Made by a program: the position numbers and the translations under genes | Shown here: piece by piece, positions 17,694 to 26,899 of the stretch | How positions within the stretch are numbered: position 1 is the first letter of the stretch | How the letters are laid out: each line of letters opens with the position of its first letter | Notes under the pieces: model-generated | Databases searched by the model: none | What the model saw: only the letters and a program-made list of their open reading frames with translations | What the model was told of the DNA's origin: nothing | Assembly: GCF_013377085.1 (NCBI RefSeq) | Contig: NZ_JACAAX010000035.1 | Coordinates: 1-64,000, forward strand | Direction of reading: 5' to 3' | DNA from: Rhodoplanes sp. | GTDB taxonomy: Bacteria; Pseudomonadota; Alphaproteobacteria; Rhizobiales; Xanthobacteraceae | Length of the DNA stretch: 64,000 bases

Positions 17694-17709
17694 GGGCGAT
17701 GCCAGTCGG

Positions 17710-18675
17710 CTAGACCTTGAAGTTGACCATGCGGAACATCAGCAGATTGCCGGCCACCATCCAGGCCGCGGCGAGGCCGAGCCCCAGCTTGGTGAGGTCG
17801 TATTTCCAGACGCTTCCGTAGAAGTCCGGCGACACCACCTGGACGATGAAGAACATGCCGATCGGCAGCGCCGACAGCAGTATGGCCGACATCTTGCCCT
17901 CGGAAGCGAGCGCCTTGATCTTGCGCCGCATCTTGAAGCGATCGCGGATCACCGAGGACAGGTTCTCGAGAATCTCGCCGAGATTGCCTCCGGTCGAGCC
18001 CTGGATCGCCACCGCGGTCACGAACAGCGGCAGGTCGTCCTGGCCGACCCGGTAGAACAGGTTGCGCATCGCCGTCTCGAGGTCGGCGCCGTACGTGATC
18101 TCGTCGGCGACGATGCCGAACTCGGTGCCGACCGGATCCGGCAGCTCGCGCGCCACCATGGTCACGGCGATCGGTACCGGATGCCCGGCCCGGAGGCTGC
18201 GCACGATGATGTCGATGGCGTTGCCGAACTGGGTACCGAACTTCTTCTGTCGGCGAGAGCGCATCATCTTGAGCGCCAGGATCGGCCCCAGCGTCAGGCA
18301 GGCGATCGCGGCGAGCACGCCTTCGACCATGCTGTCGCGCAACACGACCACCAGGGTGAACGCCATCAGGGTGACGATCACGGTGTAGATCGCCAGCCGC
18401 GGAAGGCCGCCCGACATGCCGGACTGCAGCAGCAGCCGGTTGAAAGACAGGATCGGCAGAGTCAGGTCGCCGCCGCCGGTCAGCCCGCGCTCGCGCCGAA
18501 GCTGGATCAGGATGCTCTCGCGATCGTTGGTCTCACTCAAGAGCGCGAGCCGGTGGTTGATCCGCTTGCGATAGGAGGTCGCCGAGAACAGCAGCAGATA
18601 GGCCCCCTCGCCGAACATGATGGCGGAGGCTGCCACCAACGCGTAGATCATGTAGAGTGGGTCGATGTCGAGCAT
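17710..18675 (-). CDS. tadB: TadB, tad pilus inner-membrane platform protein
   Basis: A 321-residue T2SSF-family protein with an N-terminal segment at about 8-30, a hydrophobic central region, a cytoplasmic helical domain (GHPVPIAVTMVARELPDP, then GGNLGEILENLS) and C-terminal membrane segments. The GGNLGEIL motif is the usual T2SSF core of TadB. It begins seven bases after the end of cpaF and is followed by tadC. Confidence 0.9.
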   Translation of the reverse strand: MLDIDPLYMIYALVAASAIMFGEGAYLLLFSATSYRKRINHRLALLSETNDRESILIQLRRERGLTGGGDLTLPILSFNRLLLQSGMSGGLPRLAIYTVIVTLMAFTLVVVLRDSMVEGVLAAIACLTLGPILALKMMRSRRQKKFGTQFGNAIDIIVRSLRAGHPVPIAVTMVARELPDPVGTEFGIVADEITYGADLETAMRNLFYRVGQDDLPLFVTAVAIQGSTGGNLGEILENLSSVIRDRFKMRRKIKALASEGKMSAILLSALPIGMFFIVQVVSPDFYGSVWKYDLTKLGLGLAAAWMVAGNLLMFRMVNFKV

Positions 18676-18682
18676 GGTCAGC

Positions 18683-20173
18683 TCACAACGGATGGCCGGG
18701 ATCGAAATAGTTCGACGGGATCTTGATTCCCTTTGCCGCGAGATCGGTCAGCACGCGCGGCCGTACGCCGGTCGCGACGAAGTGGCCCTGCACGGTACCG
18801 TCCTCCAGCGTCCCGGTGCGGACGTACTTGAAGATCTCCTGCATTTGCAGGATCTCGCCCTCCATGCCGGTGATCTCGGCGATGCTCATCACCTTGCGCT
18901 TGCCGTCGGAGAGGCGCGAGAGCTGCACGATGATCCGGATGGCGGCGGCAATCTGGCCGCGGGTCGAGGCGATGGTCATCGGCAGCCCGGCCATGCCGAT
19001 CATCTGCTCGAGGCGTGAGATCGCCTCGCGCGGATTGTTGGCGTGGATGGTGGCCATCGAGCCCTCGTGGCCGGTGTTCATGGCCTGCAACATGTCGAAC
19101 GCCTCCTCGCCGCGGCACTCGCCGAGGATGATGCGTTCCGGCCGCATGCGCAGCGCGTTCTTGACGAGGTCGCGCTGGCGGATCTCGCCCTTGCCCTCGA
19201 CGTTGGGCGGGCGCGTCTCCATGCGGGCGACGTGCGGCTGCTGGAGCTGCAGCTCGGCCGCGTCCTCGATGGTGATCAGGCGCTCCTTGTCGGAGATGAA
19301 CGCCGACAAGGCGTTGAGCATGGTGGTCTTGCCGGAGCCGGTGCCGCCCGAGATGATGGTGGTCACCCGCGCCTTGACCAGCGCGGCGAGCAGCTCGGCC
19401 ATCTGGGGCCGCAGCGCGCCGACCTCGACGAGCTTGTTGAGATGGAGCGGCTTCTTCGAGAACTTTCTGATCGAGACCAGTGGCCCGTCGACCGCGACCG
19501 GTCGGATCGCCACGTTGACGCGCGAGCCGTCGAGCAGGCGGGCGTCGCAGAGCGGATGGGATTCGTCGACCCGCCGCCCGACCGCCGAGACGATCTTGTT
19601 GACGATGCGCAGGAGATGCGCCTCGTCCTTGAACCGCACCGCGGTCGGCTCCAGCATGCCGCCGCGCTCGATATAGACGCATTCGTGGCCGTTGATCAGG
19701 ATGTCGCTGATCGACCCGTCCTTGAGCAGCGGCTCGATCGGACCGAGACCCGTCATCTCGTCGAGAATCTCGGTGACGAAGTCGGCGAGCTCCTGGGTGT
19801 TGAGGGCGAGCCGCTCGACCAGCACGTATTGCGAGACGAGCTGCTGGATGTGCTTGCGGATCTCGTCCTCGGGCAGCTTCTCCAGCGCCGAGAGGTTGAT
19901 TTCCTCGATCAGTCGGCGATGCAGCCGCACCTTTGCGTCGAGCAGCTTGTCGCGCATCACCGGGTTGGCCGGCACCACGGCGGCGGGCGCCGGAGCCGGC
20001 GGGGGCGGCGGAGGCGGCGGCGCGATCACCGCGGCGGCCTCGGGGCTGCCCTCGGCAAACACCGTCCAGGCGATTCCCTCGGGCGCCGCCGTCTCATCGG
20101 GCAGCGCCGGCTCGACCGGCGGTGACGGCACCTTGCGGAAGCTGAAGCGTCCGGCCATGGCTACACTCGTCAC
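18683..20173 (-). CDS. cpaF: CpaF/TadA, tad pilus assembly ATPase
   Basis: A 496-residue secretion ATPase. The N-terminus has a poly-proline stretch at 52-63, then the helical N-domain, with the Walker A GGTGSGKTT at 276-284, followed by the Asp box (TIEDAAEL), the RPERIILGECRG motif and the His box region. It powers polymerisation of Flp pilin. The GTG at 20173 is chosen since GGGGAG lies four bases upstream; an ATG five codons in (20158) lacks such a site. It follows cpaE by 31 bases. Confidence 0.93.
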   Translation of the reverse strand: MTSVAMAGRFSFRKVPSPPVEPALPDETAAPEGIAWTVFAEGSPEAAAVIAPPPPPPPPAPAPAAVVPANPVMRDKLLDAKVRLHRRLIEEINLSALEKLPEDEIRKHIQQLVSQYVLVERLALNTQELADFVTEILDEMTGLGPIEPLLKDGSISDILINGHECVYIERGGMLEPTAVRFKDEAHLLRIVNKIVSAVGRRVDESHPLCDARLLDGSRVNVAIRPVAVDGPLVSIRKFSKKPLHLNKLVEVGALRPQMAELLAALVKARVTTIISGGTGSGKTTMLNALSAFISDKERLITIEDAAELQLQQPHVARMETRPPNVEGKGEIRQRDLVKNALRMRPERIILGECRGEEAFDMLQAMNTGHEGSMATIHANNPREAISRLEQMIGMAGLPMTIASTRGQIAAAIRIIVQLSRLSDGKRKVMSIAEITGMEGEILQMQEIFKYVRTGTLEDGTVQGHFVATGVRPRVLTDLAAKGIKIPSNYFDPGHPL

Positions 20174-20204
20174 CCTGCTCCCCGGGCGGAGACCCGCCCG
20201 ACCG

Positions 20205-21434
20205 TCAGCCGCGCGCCCATGACAGGCTCAGCCGGCGCTTGCCGGCAGGCTCGGCACCCGTTTTCTCCGACGACGTCGTCGGCCCGATCAGCTTGCGCAG
20301 CTCCGCCGTGATCTTGTTGCCGGCCTTGACCTCGTCGAGCGGCACGCCGCGATCGATCGCCTCGCGCACCAGCCGGTAGTCGTTCGGAATCGTCGCTGCG
20401 AGATCCTCGCCGAGCGCCTGCTCGGCGTCGCTCCGGCGCAATCCGGTGCTGAACAGCCGCTGCTCGAACCGGTTGATGATCACCTGCGGGCGCGGTCCCT
20501 CCTCCAGTCGCTCGCGCACGGCGGTGACGAGCTGCTTGGCGTGCTTGATGCCGGGCACCGTCATCTCGCTCACCACGAACAGGCGGTTGGAGCCGAGCAG
20601 CACATTGTCGGTCCACGGGAACCAGGTGCGCGGCAGGTCGATGACGACGTAGTTGAAATGCGAGGAGACGAGGTCGAGGAGCCGCGTCACCGTGTCGGGG
20701 TCGAACGAGCGCATCTCGGCCGGCCGGCTCGGCGCCGCGATCACGGCGAGGCCGGACGCGTGATAGGACAGCATCACCTCGAGGAGCTGGCGATCGAGCC
20801 GCTCGGGCCGGGGCTCGATCTCGTTGAGGTCGAGGCGGGGCTCGAGGTCGAGATAGTCGGCGCAGGCACCGTGCTGGAAGTCGAGATCGACCAGGCAGGT
20901 CGCCGGCCGGGTCTTCTGGGTGCCGCTGCCGAGCAGCAGCAGCGCCGTCTGGATCGCCAGCGTGGTGACGCCCGCGCCGCCGACCGCCGGCAGATACGAG
21001 AAGATCTCCGCCTCGCTCGGCTCGTTTCCGGCCGGCGTCTGCACCACCCGCGCGCAGGTGCGCACCAGCTCGACCGGCTGCACCGGCTTCACCAGGAAGT
21101 CGGCGACCCGCATCTTGAGGATCTGGCGCATCACCTCCTTGTCGAAGGCGTCCGTCACGGTGACGACCGGCGGCCAGCCGTCGAGCCGCGCCACCAGGGC
21201 CTGCAGCGACGTCATGTCGTCGAGCGTCGCCGCGTGCAGGTCGACCACCACCACGGTCGCATCGGCCGCCGTGATCGCCTCCGCGTGCTCCGCGACCGAT
21301 CCCGACATCAGCTCGAGCTCGACCTGCGGCGCGGCCGCGAAGGTGTCCTGCACGACCTGCTCGAAAGCAGGATCCGGCGTGACCACCACGACCCGGGTCT
21401 TGCTGCTGGACGATTTGGTACGGGGACTTCGCAT
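20205..21434 (-). CDS. cpaE: CpaE/TadZ, pilus localisation ATPase-like protein
   Basis: A 409-residue protein with an N-terminal receiver-like domain (about 14-132) and a ParA/MinD-like domain. The deviant Walker A position reads VGGAGVTT at 151-158: the usual KGG-type signature lysine is Val and the second lysine position is also absent, while CLVDLDFQHG (Walker A-prime like) and the VVIDLPR Walker B remain. CpaE/TadZ places the Tad machine at the pole; loss of the lysines suggests weak or no ATP hydrolysis. Operon position between the small lipoprotein and cpaF is standard. Confidence 0.9.
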   Translation of the reverse strand: MRSPRTKSSSSKTRVVVVTPDPAFEQVVQDTFAAAPQVELELMSGSVAEHAEAITAADATVVVVDLHAATLDDMTSLQALVARLDGWPPVVTVTDAFDKEVMRQILKMRVADFLVKPVQPVELVRTCARVVQTPAGNEPSEAEIFSYLPAVGGAGVTTLAIQTALLLLGSGTQKTRPATCLVDLDFQHGACADYLDLEPRLDLNEIEPRPERLDRQLLEVMLSYHASGLAVIAAPSRPAEMRSFDPDTVTRLLDLVSSHFNYVVIDLPRTWFPWTDNVLLGSNRLFVVSEMTVPGIKHAKQLVTAVRERLEEGPRPQVIINRFEQRLFSTGLRRSDAEQALGEDLAATIPNDYRLVREAIDRGVPLDEVKAGNKITAELRKLIGPTTSSEKTGAEPAGKRRLSLSWARG

Positions 21435-21486
21435 ATCTCAGGGGTGCTTTCGGTCTTCGCTCGATGCGGCGGGCCTGCGGCCCGCG

Positions 21487-21849
21487 TCAATCCTTGACGG
21501 TCGCGCCTCCCGAGCTCTGCGCCGCCACCGTCGGAGCGCCCTCCGCGCCCTGCGACTGCTTGTAGGTGGACGTGGTGCCGAGTCCCTGCGGTCTGATCAC
21601 CTTGCCGGTGCGGTAGCGCTCGGCCGCGATCGCCATGGTGGTGCCCTGGCCGGGGATGTTGCGGTTGGCGGCCGCCTTCGACCACGGGTCGACCGTGTGG
21701 ATCGCCACATTGGTGGCGACGGCGTCCTGGGCGCCGAAGAACACGGCCTCGCGCCGATCGTAATAGATGTCGGAGCAGCCGGCCGACAGCGTCGCCAAAG
21801 CGAGCGCGCCGGCGAGCGCGCCGCGTCGAACAGTGTCACGGCACGACAT
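21487..21849 (-). CDS. Small CpaD-like lipoprotein of the tad locus
   Basis: A 120-residue lipoprotein: a signal peptide ending in the lipobox LSAG-C with Cys near residue 25, then SDIYYDRREAV, a DPWSKAAANRNIPGQG motif and a Ser/Gln/Ala-rich end. It holds the cpaD position between cpaC and cpaE and shares the NRN-type motif, but it is about half the length of Caulobacter CpaD (over 200 residues), a short form usual in rhizobia. Probable role: outer-membrane partner of the secretin. It overlaps the end of cpaC by 14 bases. Confidence 0.75.
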   Translation of the reverse strand: MSCRDTVRRGALAGALALATLSAGCSDIYYDRREAVFFGAQDAVATNVAIHTVDPWSKAAANRNIPGQGTTMAIAAERYRTGKVIRPQGLGTTSTYKQSQGAEGAPTVAAQSSGGATVKD

Positions 21850-23413
21850 AGGCGCCTCCTTGCGGGAACTCGATCATGTGGCCGGTGAACGGGCGCAGCG
21901 CCGCGGTCTCGCCGCGAACCGCCGGACCGCGATCGAGCTCGGGCTTGCCGCCGACGAAGAAGTCGAGATCGTTGGCCGGCAGCGTGTTGTCGAGCGGCGT
22001 GCGGAGCGGGTCGCCCGGCCGCGCCGGCCGCGCCAGCCGCGGCGTGACGATGATCACGAGGTCTGTCTCTTTCTTCTGGTACGACTTCGAGGAGAACAGC
22101 GTACCGAGCACCGGCACGTCGCCGATCCACGGGAACTGCTCCTGCGCCGTCACGCTGTCGTTCTGCAGGAGGCCGGCCAGCATGAAGCTCTGCCCGTCGC
22201 GCAGCTCCAGCGTGGTCGAGGCGCGCCGCACCGTCAGGCCCGGCACCGAGATGCCGTTGGCGACCGACACCGTGGTGGTGCGGTCGATCTGGCTGACCTC
22301 CGGCTCGATCTTCAGATTGATGATGCTGCCGCCCAGCACGGTCGGCGTGAAGGCGAGGCTGACGCCGTAGCGCTTGTACTCGACCGAGATTTGGCCGAGC
22401 GTGCCGGACACCGGGATCGGATACTCGCCGCCGGCCAGGAAGTTCGCGGTGTCGCCGGAGAGCGCCACCAGGTTCGGCTCGGCGAGCCGGCGCACCAGGC
22501 CGCGCTCCTCCAGTGCGTTGAGGGCGACGTCGATATGCATGCCCTTGACCAGCAGGCTGCCGACCATGAAGCCGAACGGGTTGCCGCCGCTCAGCACGCC
22601 GGCGGCCGTCGTTCCCACCGCCTGGGCGATCGGCAGGCTCGACGCCCCCTTCTCGCTGCCGATGTTGCCGATGAACCGACCGTTGTTGCTCCAGGCGTTC
22701 CACTGCACGCCGAGGTCGCGGCCGGCGGTCCGTGTCGCCTCGACGAAGCGGACCTCGAGCAGCACCTGCTGGGGCGACGCGACCTGCACGGCGTTGATCA
22801 CCTGCGGGCCGAACTCGCGGGCGATCGACAGCGCCTGGTCGAGCGTGATCGAGTCCGGTGCCAGACCGCCGAGCAGGATGCGGCCATTGACGCTGGAGAC
22901 GCGGAACTTGGCGCCGGGGAAGCGCTGCGTCAGCTCGTTCGCCAGCGCAGAGACGTCGTAGGACACCTCGACGTCGAACACGCCGACGAGCTTCCTGCCC
23001 TCGCCATAGACCGAGACGCGGGTGGTGCCGATCTTCTTGCCGAGGATCGACAGCGCCCGGTCGGTCAGCGGGTTGACGTCGGCGATCTCGGGATCGCCGA
23101 GCGTGACCTCGAGGAAGGGCGTGTCGGTGCGCACATCCTGCGACTTGCCGACCGGCACCGTGATGGAGTTGGTTCGCTTGGCGGCGGTGAGCGTGATCAT
23201 CTTCTGGGCGAGCGCATCGGCGGCGATGCCGGGCAGCGTCGCGGTCGCGAGGGTGCCGCCGAAGGCGAGCGCGAGCGTCACCAGCAGCGCACGCCATCCT
23301 GTCCCACGCTGGCGACCCGCCGGGCGAACATGACCCGCCGGGCATGGAGTCCGCGCGTGTGCCGACGGCAGCGCCGTCGCGGTCGTGTTGGTTCGGTCCC
23401 CGTCCATTCCCAA
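21836..23413 (-). CDS. cpaC: CpaC/RcpA, tad pilus outer-membrane secretin
   Basis: A 525-residue secretin. After an Arg/Pro-rich lead it has a signal peptide ending near residue 68 (ADALA). The pilus-type N-domain follows (about 70-160, with LGDPEIADVNPLTDRALSI), then a BON-like part, and the secretin core at about 270-465 (VPVLGTLFSSKSYQKKETDL and VIIVTPRL are the classic C-terminal secretin motif). It forms the outer-membrane channel for Flp pili. The first 40 residues before the signal peptide are unusual; an in-frame ATG two codons in exists, and no shorter start is obvious. Confidence 0.92.
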   Translation of the reverse strand: MGMDGDRTNTTATALPSAHARTPCPAGHVRPAGRQRGTGWRALLVTLALAFGGTLATATLPGIAADALAQKMITLTAAKRTNSITVPVGKSQDVRTDTPFLEVTLGDPEIADVNPLTDRALSILGKKIGTTRVSVYGEGRKLVGVFDVEVSYDVSALANELTQRFPGAKFRVSSVNGRILLGGLAPDSITLDQALSIAREFGPQVINAVQVASPQQVLLEVRFVEATRTAGRDLGVQWNAWSNNGRFIGNIGSEKGASSLPIAQAVGTTAAGVLSGGNPFGFMVGSLLVKGMHIDVALNALEERGLVRRLAEPNLVALSGDTANFLAGGEYPIPVSGTLGQISVEYKRYGVSLAFTPTVLGGSIINLKIEPEVSQIDRTTTVSVANGISVPGLTVRRASTTLELRDGQSFMLAGLLQNDSVTAQEQFPWIGDVPVLGTLFSSKSYQKKETDLVIIVTPRLARPARPGDPLRTPLDNTLPANDLDFFVGGKPELDRGPAVRGETAALRPFTGHMIEFPQGGAYVVP

Positions 23414-23467
23414 GCCCCCGATTGTCTCGACGGCCCTGCGCCCCCCGGCACCGGACCGTCGCCTTGT

Positions 23468-24322
23468 CTATTCGGCGATCGCGTAGGACGCTCCGTCCTG
23501 CATCTCGTGCGGCACGCGATAGTCCTGCTTCTGCCCGCCGCGGGTGACCACGACGGTGGTGACGTCGCTCTTCGGCTTCTCGCCCATGAGGTCGGTCAGG
23601 AGATCCTTGATGGTGACTCGCGACGACTTGGTGCCGGCGATCTCGCCGGCCTTGCGCAGCAGCAGCGAGAGCGAGCCGATCGACGAGGCGAGGCTCAGCT
23701 TCTGGCCCGCCGCGGTGTCGACCTCGAGCGTCACCGCCTTCGGGATCGTCGGATTGGTGGACCGCTCGTCGGCGACCTGATCGACCGCGAGGACGCGGAT
23801 GTCCTGCAGCAGCACCTGGGTCGAAGCGTTGTCCTTGTCGATCTGCCGGGTCAGCACCACGTCGACATGGTCGCCCGGCAGCACGAAGCCGCCGACGCCG
23901 TCGACGTCGTTGACCCGGATGGTGACGGCCTTCATGCCGGGCCCGACCAGCGCCGAGAGGGTGGCGCGCTGGCCCGCCCCCGTGATCTTCATGGCGAGCA
24001 CCGGCTCGTTCGGCTCGATCGCCGCGAGCACCACGCGCTTGCCGTCGGACAGCATGTCGGAAATCCGGGCGAAGGCGCCAGGCGGCAGCGAGTCGGCCGG
24101 CCAGGACGCCTCACGCAGCACCTGCGGGGAGAGCTCGTTGCCGAAGCGCAGCGGCCGCGCCGCGACCACGACGGTGTGGGACGCCACCGGAGCGCCGCGG
24201 TTCGCGTCCAGGCTGCGCAGCCGTGCCTCGGACTGGTTGTTGAGCCAGGCACGCGTCGCGAACACGGCGAGCAGGCCGAACACCGCCGCCACCGCGATCA
24301 TGATGACTGTGCTGCTGCGCAC
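23468..24322 (-). CDS. cpaB: CpaB/RcpC, tad pilus assembly protein with SAF domain
   Basis: A 284-residue protein. An N-terminal membrane segment (about 6-24) is followed by a SAF domain around 45-110 (VVVAARPLRFGNELSPQVLR, then EPVLAMKI) and the RcpC/CpaB domain with LPGDHVDVVLTR. CpaB acts in the periplasm with the secretin. The start is a GTG at 24322; the frame is open further upstream, but that part is arginine-rich and without family similarity. It is the first gene of the operon; the promoter should lie in 24323-24627. Confidence 0.9.
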   Translation of the reverse strand: MRSSTVIMIAVAAVFGLLAVFATRAWLNNQSEARLRSLDANRGAPVASHTVVVAARPLRFGNELSPQVLREASWPADSLPPGAFARISDMLSDGKRVVLAAIEPNEPVLAMKITGAGQRATLSALVGPGMKAVTIRVNDVDGVGGFVLPGDHVDVVLTRQIDKDNASTQVLLQDIRVLAVDQVADERSTNPTIPKAVTLEVDTAAGQKLSLASSIGSLSLLLRKAGEIAGTKSSRVTIKDLLTDLMGEKPKSDVTTVVVTRGGQKQDYRVPHEMQDGASYAIAE

Positions 24323-24627
24323 CGGTCCTGTCCCCGCCAGGAGTCCGCGGCATGCGGCTCCTGACCGACTATAGGAACCGCGACGGTATTGAATTCGTGA
24401 ACCGAACCGGGGGGTCTGCCGGTATGCTGAAGGACGCCTGAAGGGACACCGTTTACGAAACGTGTACGGACGCGGCCGGCCTTTGCGCGGTCTTAAGCGT
24501 AAGCCGCGGGGCACGGTGCCTCGCCACCTCCGCCCACCTCTGCGGCCGGCTCCGAGACGACCCGCAAGAAAGCAGTGGCGCCGCCGACGGGCTTACGGAA
24601 TAGTCGGCGCAGCACGGGACTCTGATC
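24323..24627. other. 305-base divergent promoter region between cpaB and an oxidoreductase gene
   Basis: No gene seen. It must drive the leftward tad operon and the rightward gene at 24628. It contains a relatively A/T-rich part (about 24365-24465) with the imperfect palindrome GTTTACGAAACGTGTAC at 24451-24467. No known operator is recognised. Confidence 0.5.
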
Positions 24628-25524
24628 ATGCCGACCACAATCGCAATTCTCGCTCCGGGTGAGATGGGCTCGGCCGTCGGGGCGCGGCTGACGGCGGGCG
24701 GTGCCCGCGTGATCACGTCGCTCGCCGGCCGCAGTGCAGCAAGCGCCGCACGGGCCCGCGCGGCCGGCCTGGAGATCGCCGACACCGACCATGCGTTGGT
24801 GGCGGAGGCCGATCTGGTGCTCTCGGTGGTGCCGCCCGGCGAGGCGGTGGCGGTCGCCAAGCGGCTCCGCCCGGAGCTCGCCCGCATCGCGACCAGCCCC
24901 GTCTATGTGGACTTCAACGCGGTCTCGCCCGACACGGTGCGCCACATCGCGGCCGCGCTCGCCGACACCAGATGCCCGTTTGTCGACGGCGGCATCATCG
25001 GACCACCGCCCTCCCCGTCGAGCCGGACGGTGTTCTACGTGTCGGGCGACGCCGCCGGCCGGGTCGCCGCGCTGCGCGAGCACGGGCTCGACATCCGCCT
25101 GCTGGAAGGCGCGGTCGGCGCCGCCTCGGCCCTGAAGATGTCCTATGCCGGCATCACCAAGGGTCTGACGGCGCTCGGGGCCACCATGATGCTCGGCGCG
25201 ACCCGCGCGGGCTGCGCCACCGACCTCGCCACCGAGCTCGCCGAGAGCCAGCCGCATCTCGCCAAGTGGCTCACCCGCCAGGTGCCGGCGATGTTCCCGA
25301 AGGCCTACCGGTTCGTCGCCGAGATGGAGGAGATCGCCGACTTCCTCCACACCGACCGGCCGGCCTGCGAGGTCTATCACGCCATCGCGCGGCTCTATGC
25401 GCGGCTCGCCTCGTCTGAAGGGGCCGGCGACATCGACGCGCTCGCCCGCTTCTGCAACGCGCCGGGACAAGCCCAGGAGCAGACCCGGGCCCAGGTGGTC
25501 GTGGCGCCCGACTCGCCCCGCTGA
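24628..25524 (+). CDS. NAD(P)-binding 6-phosphogluconate dehydrogenase-like protein with DUF1932 domain
   Basis: A 298-residue two-domain oxidoreductase. The Rossmann start reads IAILAPGEMGSAVG, the variant found in this subfamily where an APG replaces the usual GLG. The C-terminal helical DUF1932 domain begins near 185, after ALKMSYAGITKG whose Lys matches the catalytic Lys of beta-hydroxyacid dehydrogenases. Substrate unknown; some relatives act on sugar acids or related hydroxyacids. No partner genes nearby. Confidence 0.8.
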   Translation: MPTTIAILAPGEMGSAVGARLTAGGARVITSLAGRSAASAARARAAGLEIADTDHALVAEADLVLSVVPPGEAVAVAKRLRPELARIATSPVYVDFNAVSPDTVRHIAAALADTRCPFVDGGIIGPPPSPSSRTVFYVSGDAAGRVAALREHGLDIRLLEGAVGAASALKMSYAGITKGLTALGATMMLGATRAGCATDLATELAESQPHLAKWLTRQVPAMFPKAYRFVAEMEEIADFLHTDRPACEVYHAIARLYARLASSEGAGDIDALARFCNAPGQAQEQTRAQVVVAPDSPR

Positions 25525-25699
25525 CGGCGCCCGGAGCCGCCGGTCGCAGCGCCGCGGTTGACGCGGCGTGGACGAAGAATTCCGCATTGCAAGTGAAATC
25601 TTAACCCTCTCTTTCTAGGCTCGCGACAGGCCATCCATCGTCCGTGCCGCGCATCGTTCCTCCTTTTGCGCCGCAGGGGCCTTCGGTCCCGAGCTTGTC

Positions 25700-26290
25700 A
25701 TGAGAGTCGAGTTCAAGCGTTTCGCGTTCGTGACCATGGCGGGGCTGCTGTGGCTCTCGGCCTGCGAGACCACGACCGTGAAGCTGCCCGATTGGCCCGG
25801 CTCCAAGTCGGCGGACACGACAGGCTCCGTGCCGGTCGCGGTGGCAGACCCGGATGTCACCGGCTCGATGCCCGGCGCGGCCCCCAAGCTGATCCAGGAC
25901 AACATGACGCCGAGCGCGCCGAACGACGATCTCAGCGTCGGCAAGGAGCAGTTCCGGCAAGGCAATTACGGGATGGCGGAGAAGCAATGCCGGAAAGCCG
26001 TCGAGGCGTCGCCGCGCTCCGCCGACGCCTGGCTCTGCCTCGCCGCCTCCTATGATCGGCTGAAGCGCTGGGATCTCGCCGACCGCGCCTATGGCCAGCT
26101 CGTCAAGCTGGTCGGCCGCACCGCGGCGGTGCTCAACAATATCGGCTACTCCTACATGCTGCGCGGCGACATGCGTCGCGCCCGCACGGTCCTGCTGGAG
26201 GCCCGCGCCCTCGACCCGGCCAACCCGTTCGTTCAGAACAATCTGGCGCTGCTCGCCGAGACGGCCCGCTCGGGTGAAGGCGTCCGGTAG
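25700..26290 (+). CDS. TPR lipoprotein, TadD-like
   Basis: A 196-residue exported lipoprotein: signal peptide with lipobox LSAC (Cys22), then a low-complexity linker with repeated TGS motifs, and from about residue 80 three to four tetratricopeptide helices (GKEQFRQGNYGMAEKQCRKA, then AWLCLAASYDRL and NNIGYSYMLRGD). TadD-family lipoproteins assist secretin assembly in Tad systems. It lies 1.4 kb from cpaB on the other strand, separated by an oxidoreductase gene, so it may be the detached tadD of the cluster. That link is inferred. Confidence 0.75.
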   Translation: MRVEFKRFAFVTMAGLLWLSACETTTVKLPDWPGSKSADTTGSVPVAVADPDVTGSMPGAAPKLIQDNMTPSAPNDDLSVGKEQFRQGNYGMAEKQCRKAVEASPRSADAWLCLAASYDRLKRWDLADRAYGQLVKLVGRTAAVLNNIGYSYMLRGDMRRARTVLLEARALDPANPFVQNNLALLAETARSGEGVR

Positions 26291-26422
26291 CGAGAGACCC
26301 GCCCGGCGACGCACCGACGGCCCCCGCGACCGATCGTCCCGCCGCTTCGGCTGCCGTTTTGCCGCAAAACAGGTTAGAAGGCGGTCGAACGCCCCACGGC
26401 ACCGGCCCCGGAGCACGACCGC

Positions 26423-26899
26423 ATGTTCAACGACATCAAGGTATTCCTCGCCGAGCTGACGAGCGGCGGCAAGCACCCGGCCCGCTTCGAGGCGAACGAC
26501 TATCGGCTCGCCGCGGCCGCCCTGATGGTGCATGTCGCCACCCTCGACGCCAACCTCTCGGACGTCGAGCGCGAGAAACTGCACACGCTGTTGAAGACCC
26601 GCTTCGCCCTCGACGACGCGACGACCGACGAGTTGATCGACGCCGCCGTCGCGGCGGATAACGATGCCGTCGACTTCTATCAATTCACCAGCCTGCTGAT
26701 GCGCTCGCTCGACGAGGACGGCCGGCGCAAGGTCGTGGCGATGATGTGGGAGATGGTGTTCGCCGACGGCGACGTCACCGAGTTCGAGGACAATGTGATG
26801 TGGCGGGTGGCCGACCTGCTCGCCGTTCCCAACCGCGAGCGCATCGAGCTCAAGCGCGAGGTGGCCGAGGGCCGCGACCCGCTGGACGATCCGGCGTGA
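26423..26899 (+). CDS. TerB-family (tellurite-resistance-like) protein
   Basis: A 158-residue helical protein with the TerB/DjlA-type pattern. Two repeated halves each have an acidic metal-binding-like loop: VATLDANLSDVEREKLH near residue 40 and VFADGDVTEFEDNVMWRVADLL near 115. Despite the name, most such proteins are not linked to tellurite; role unknown. The stop overlaps the GTG start of the dehydrogenase gene as GTGA. Confidence 0.85.
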   Translation: MFNDIKVFLAELTSGGKHPARFEANDYRLAAAALMVHVATLDANLSDVEREKLHTLLKTRFALDDATTDELIDAAVAADNDAVDFYQFTSLLMRSLDEDGRRKVVAMMWEMVFADGDVTEFEDNVMWRVADLLAVPNRERIELKREVAEGRDPLDDPA

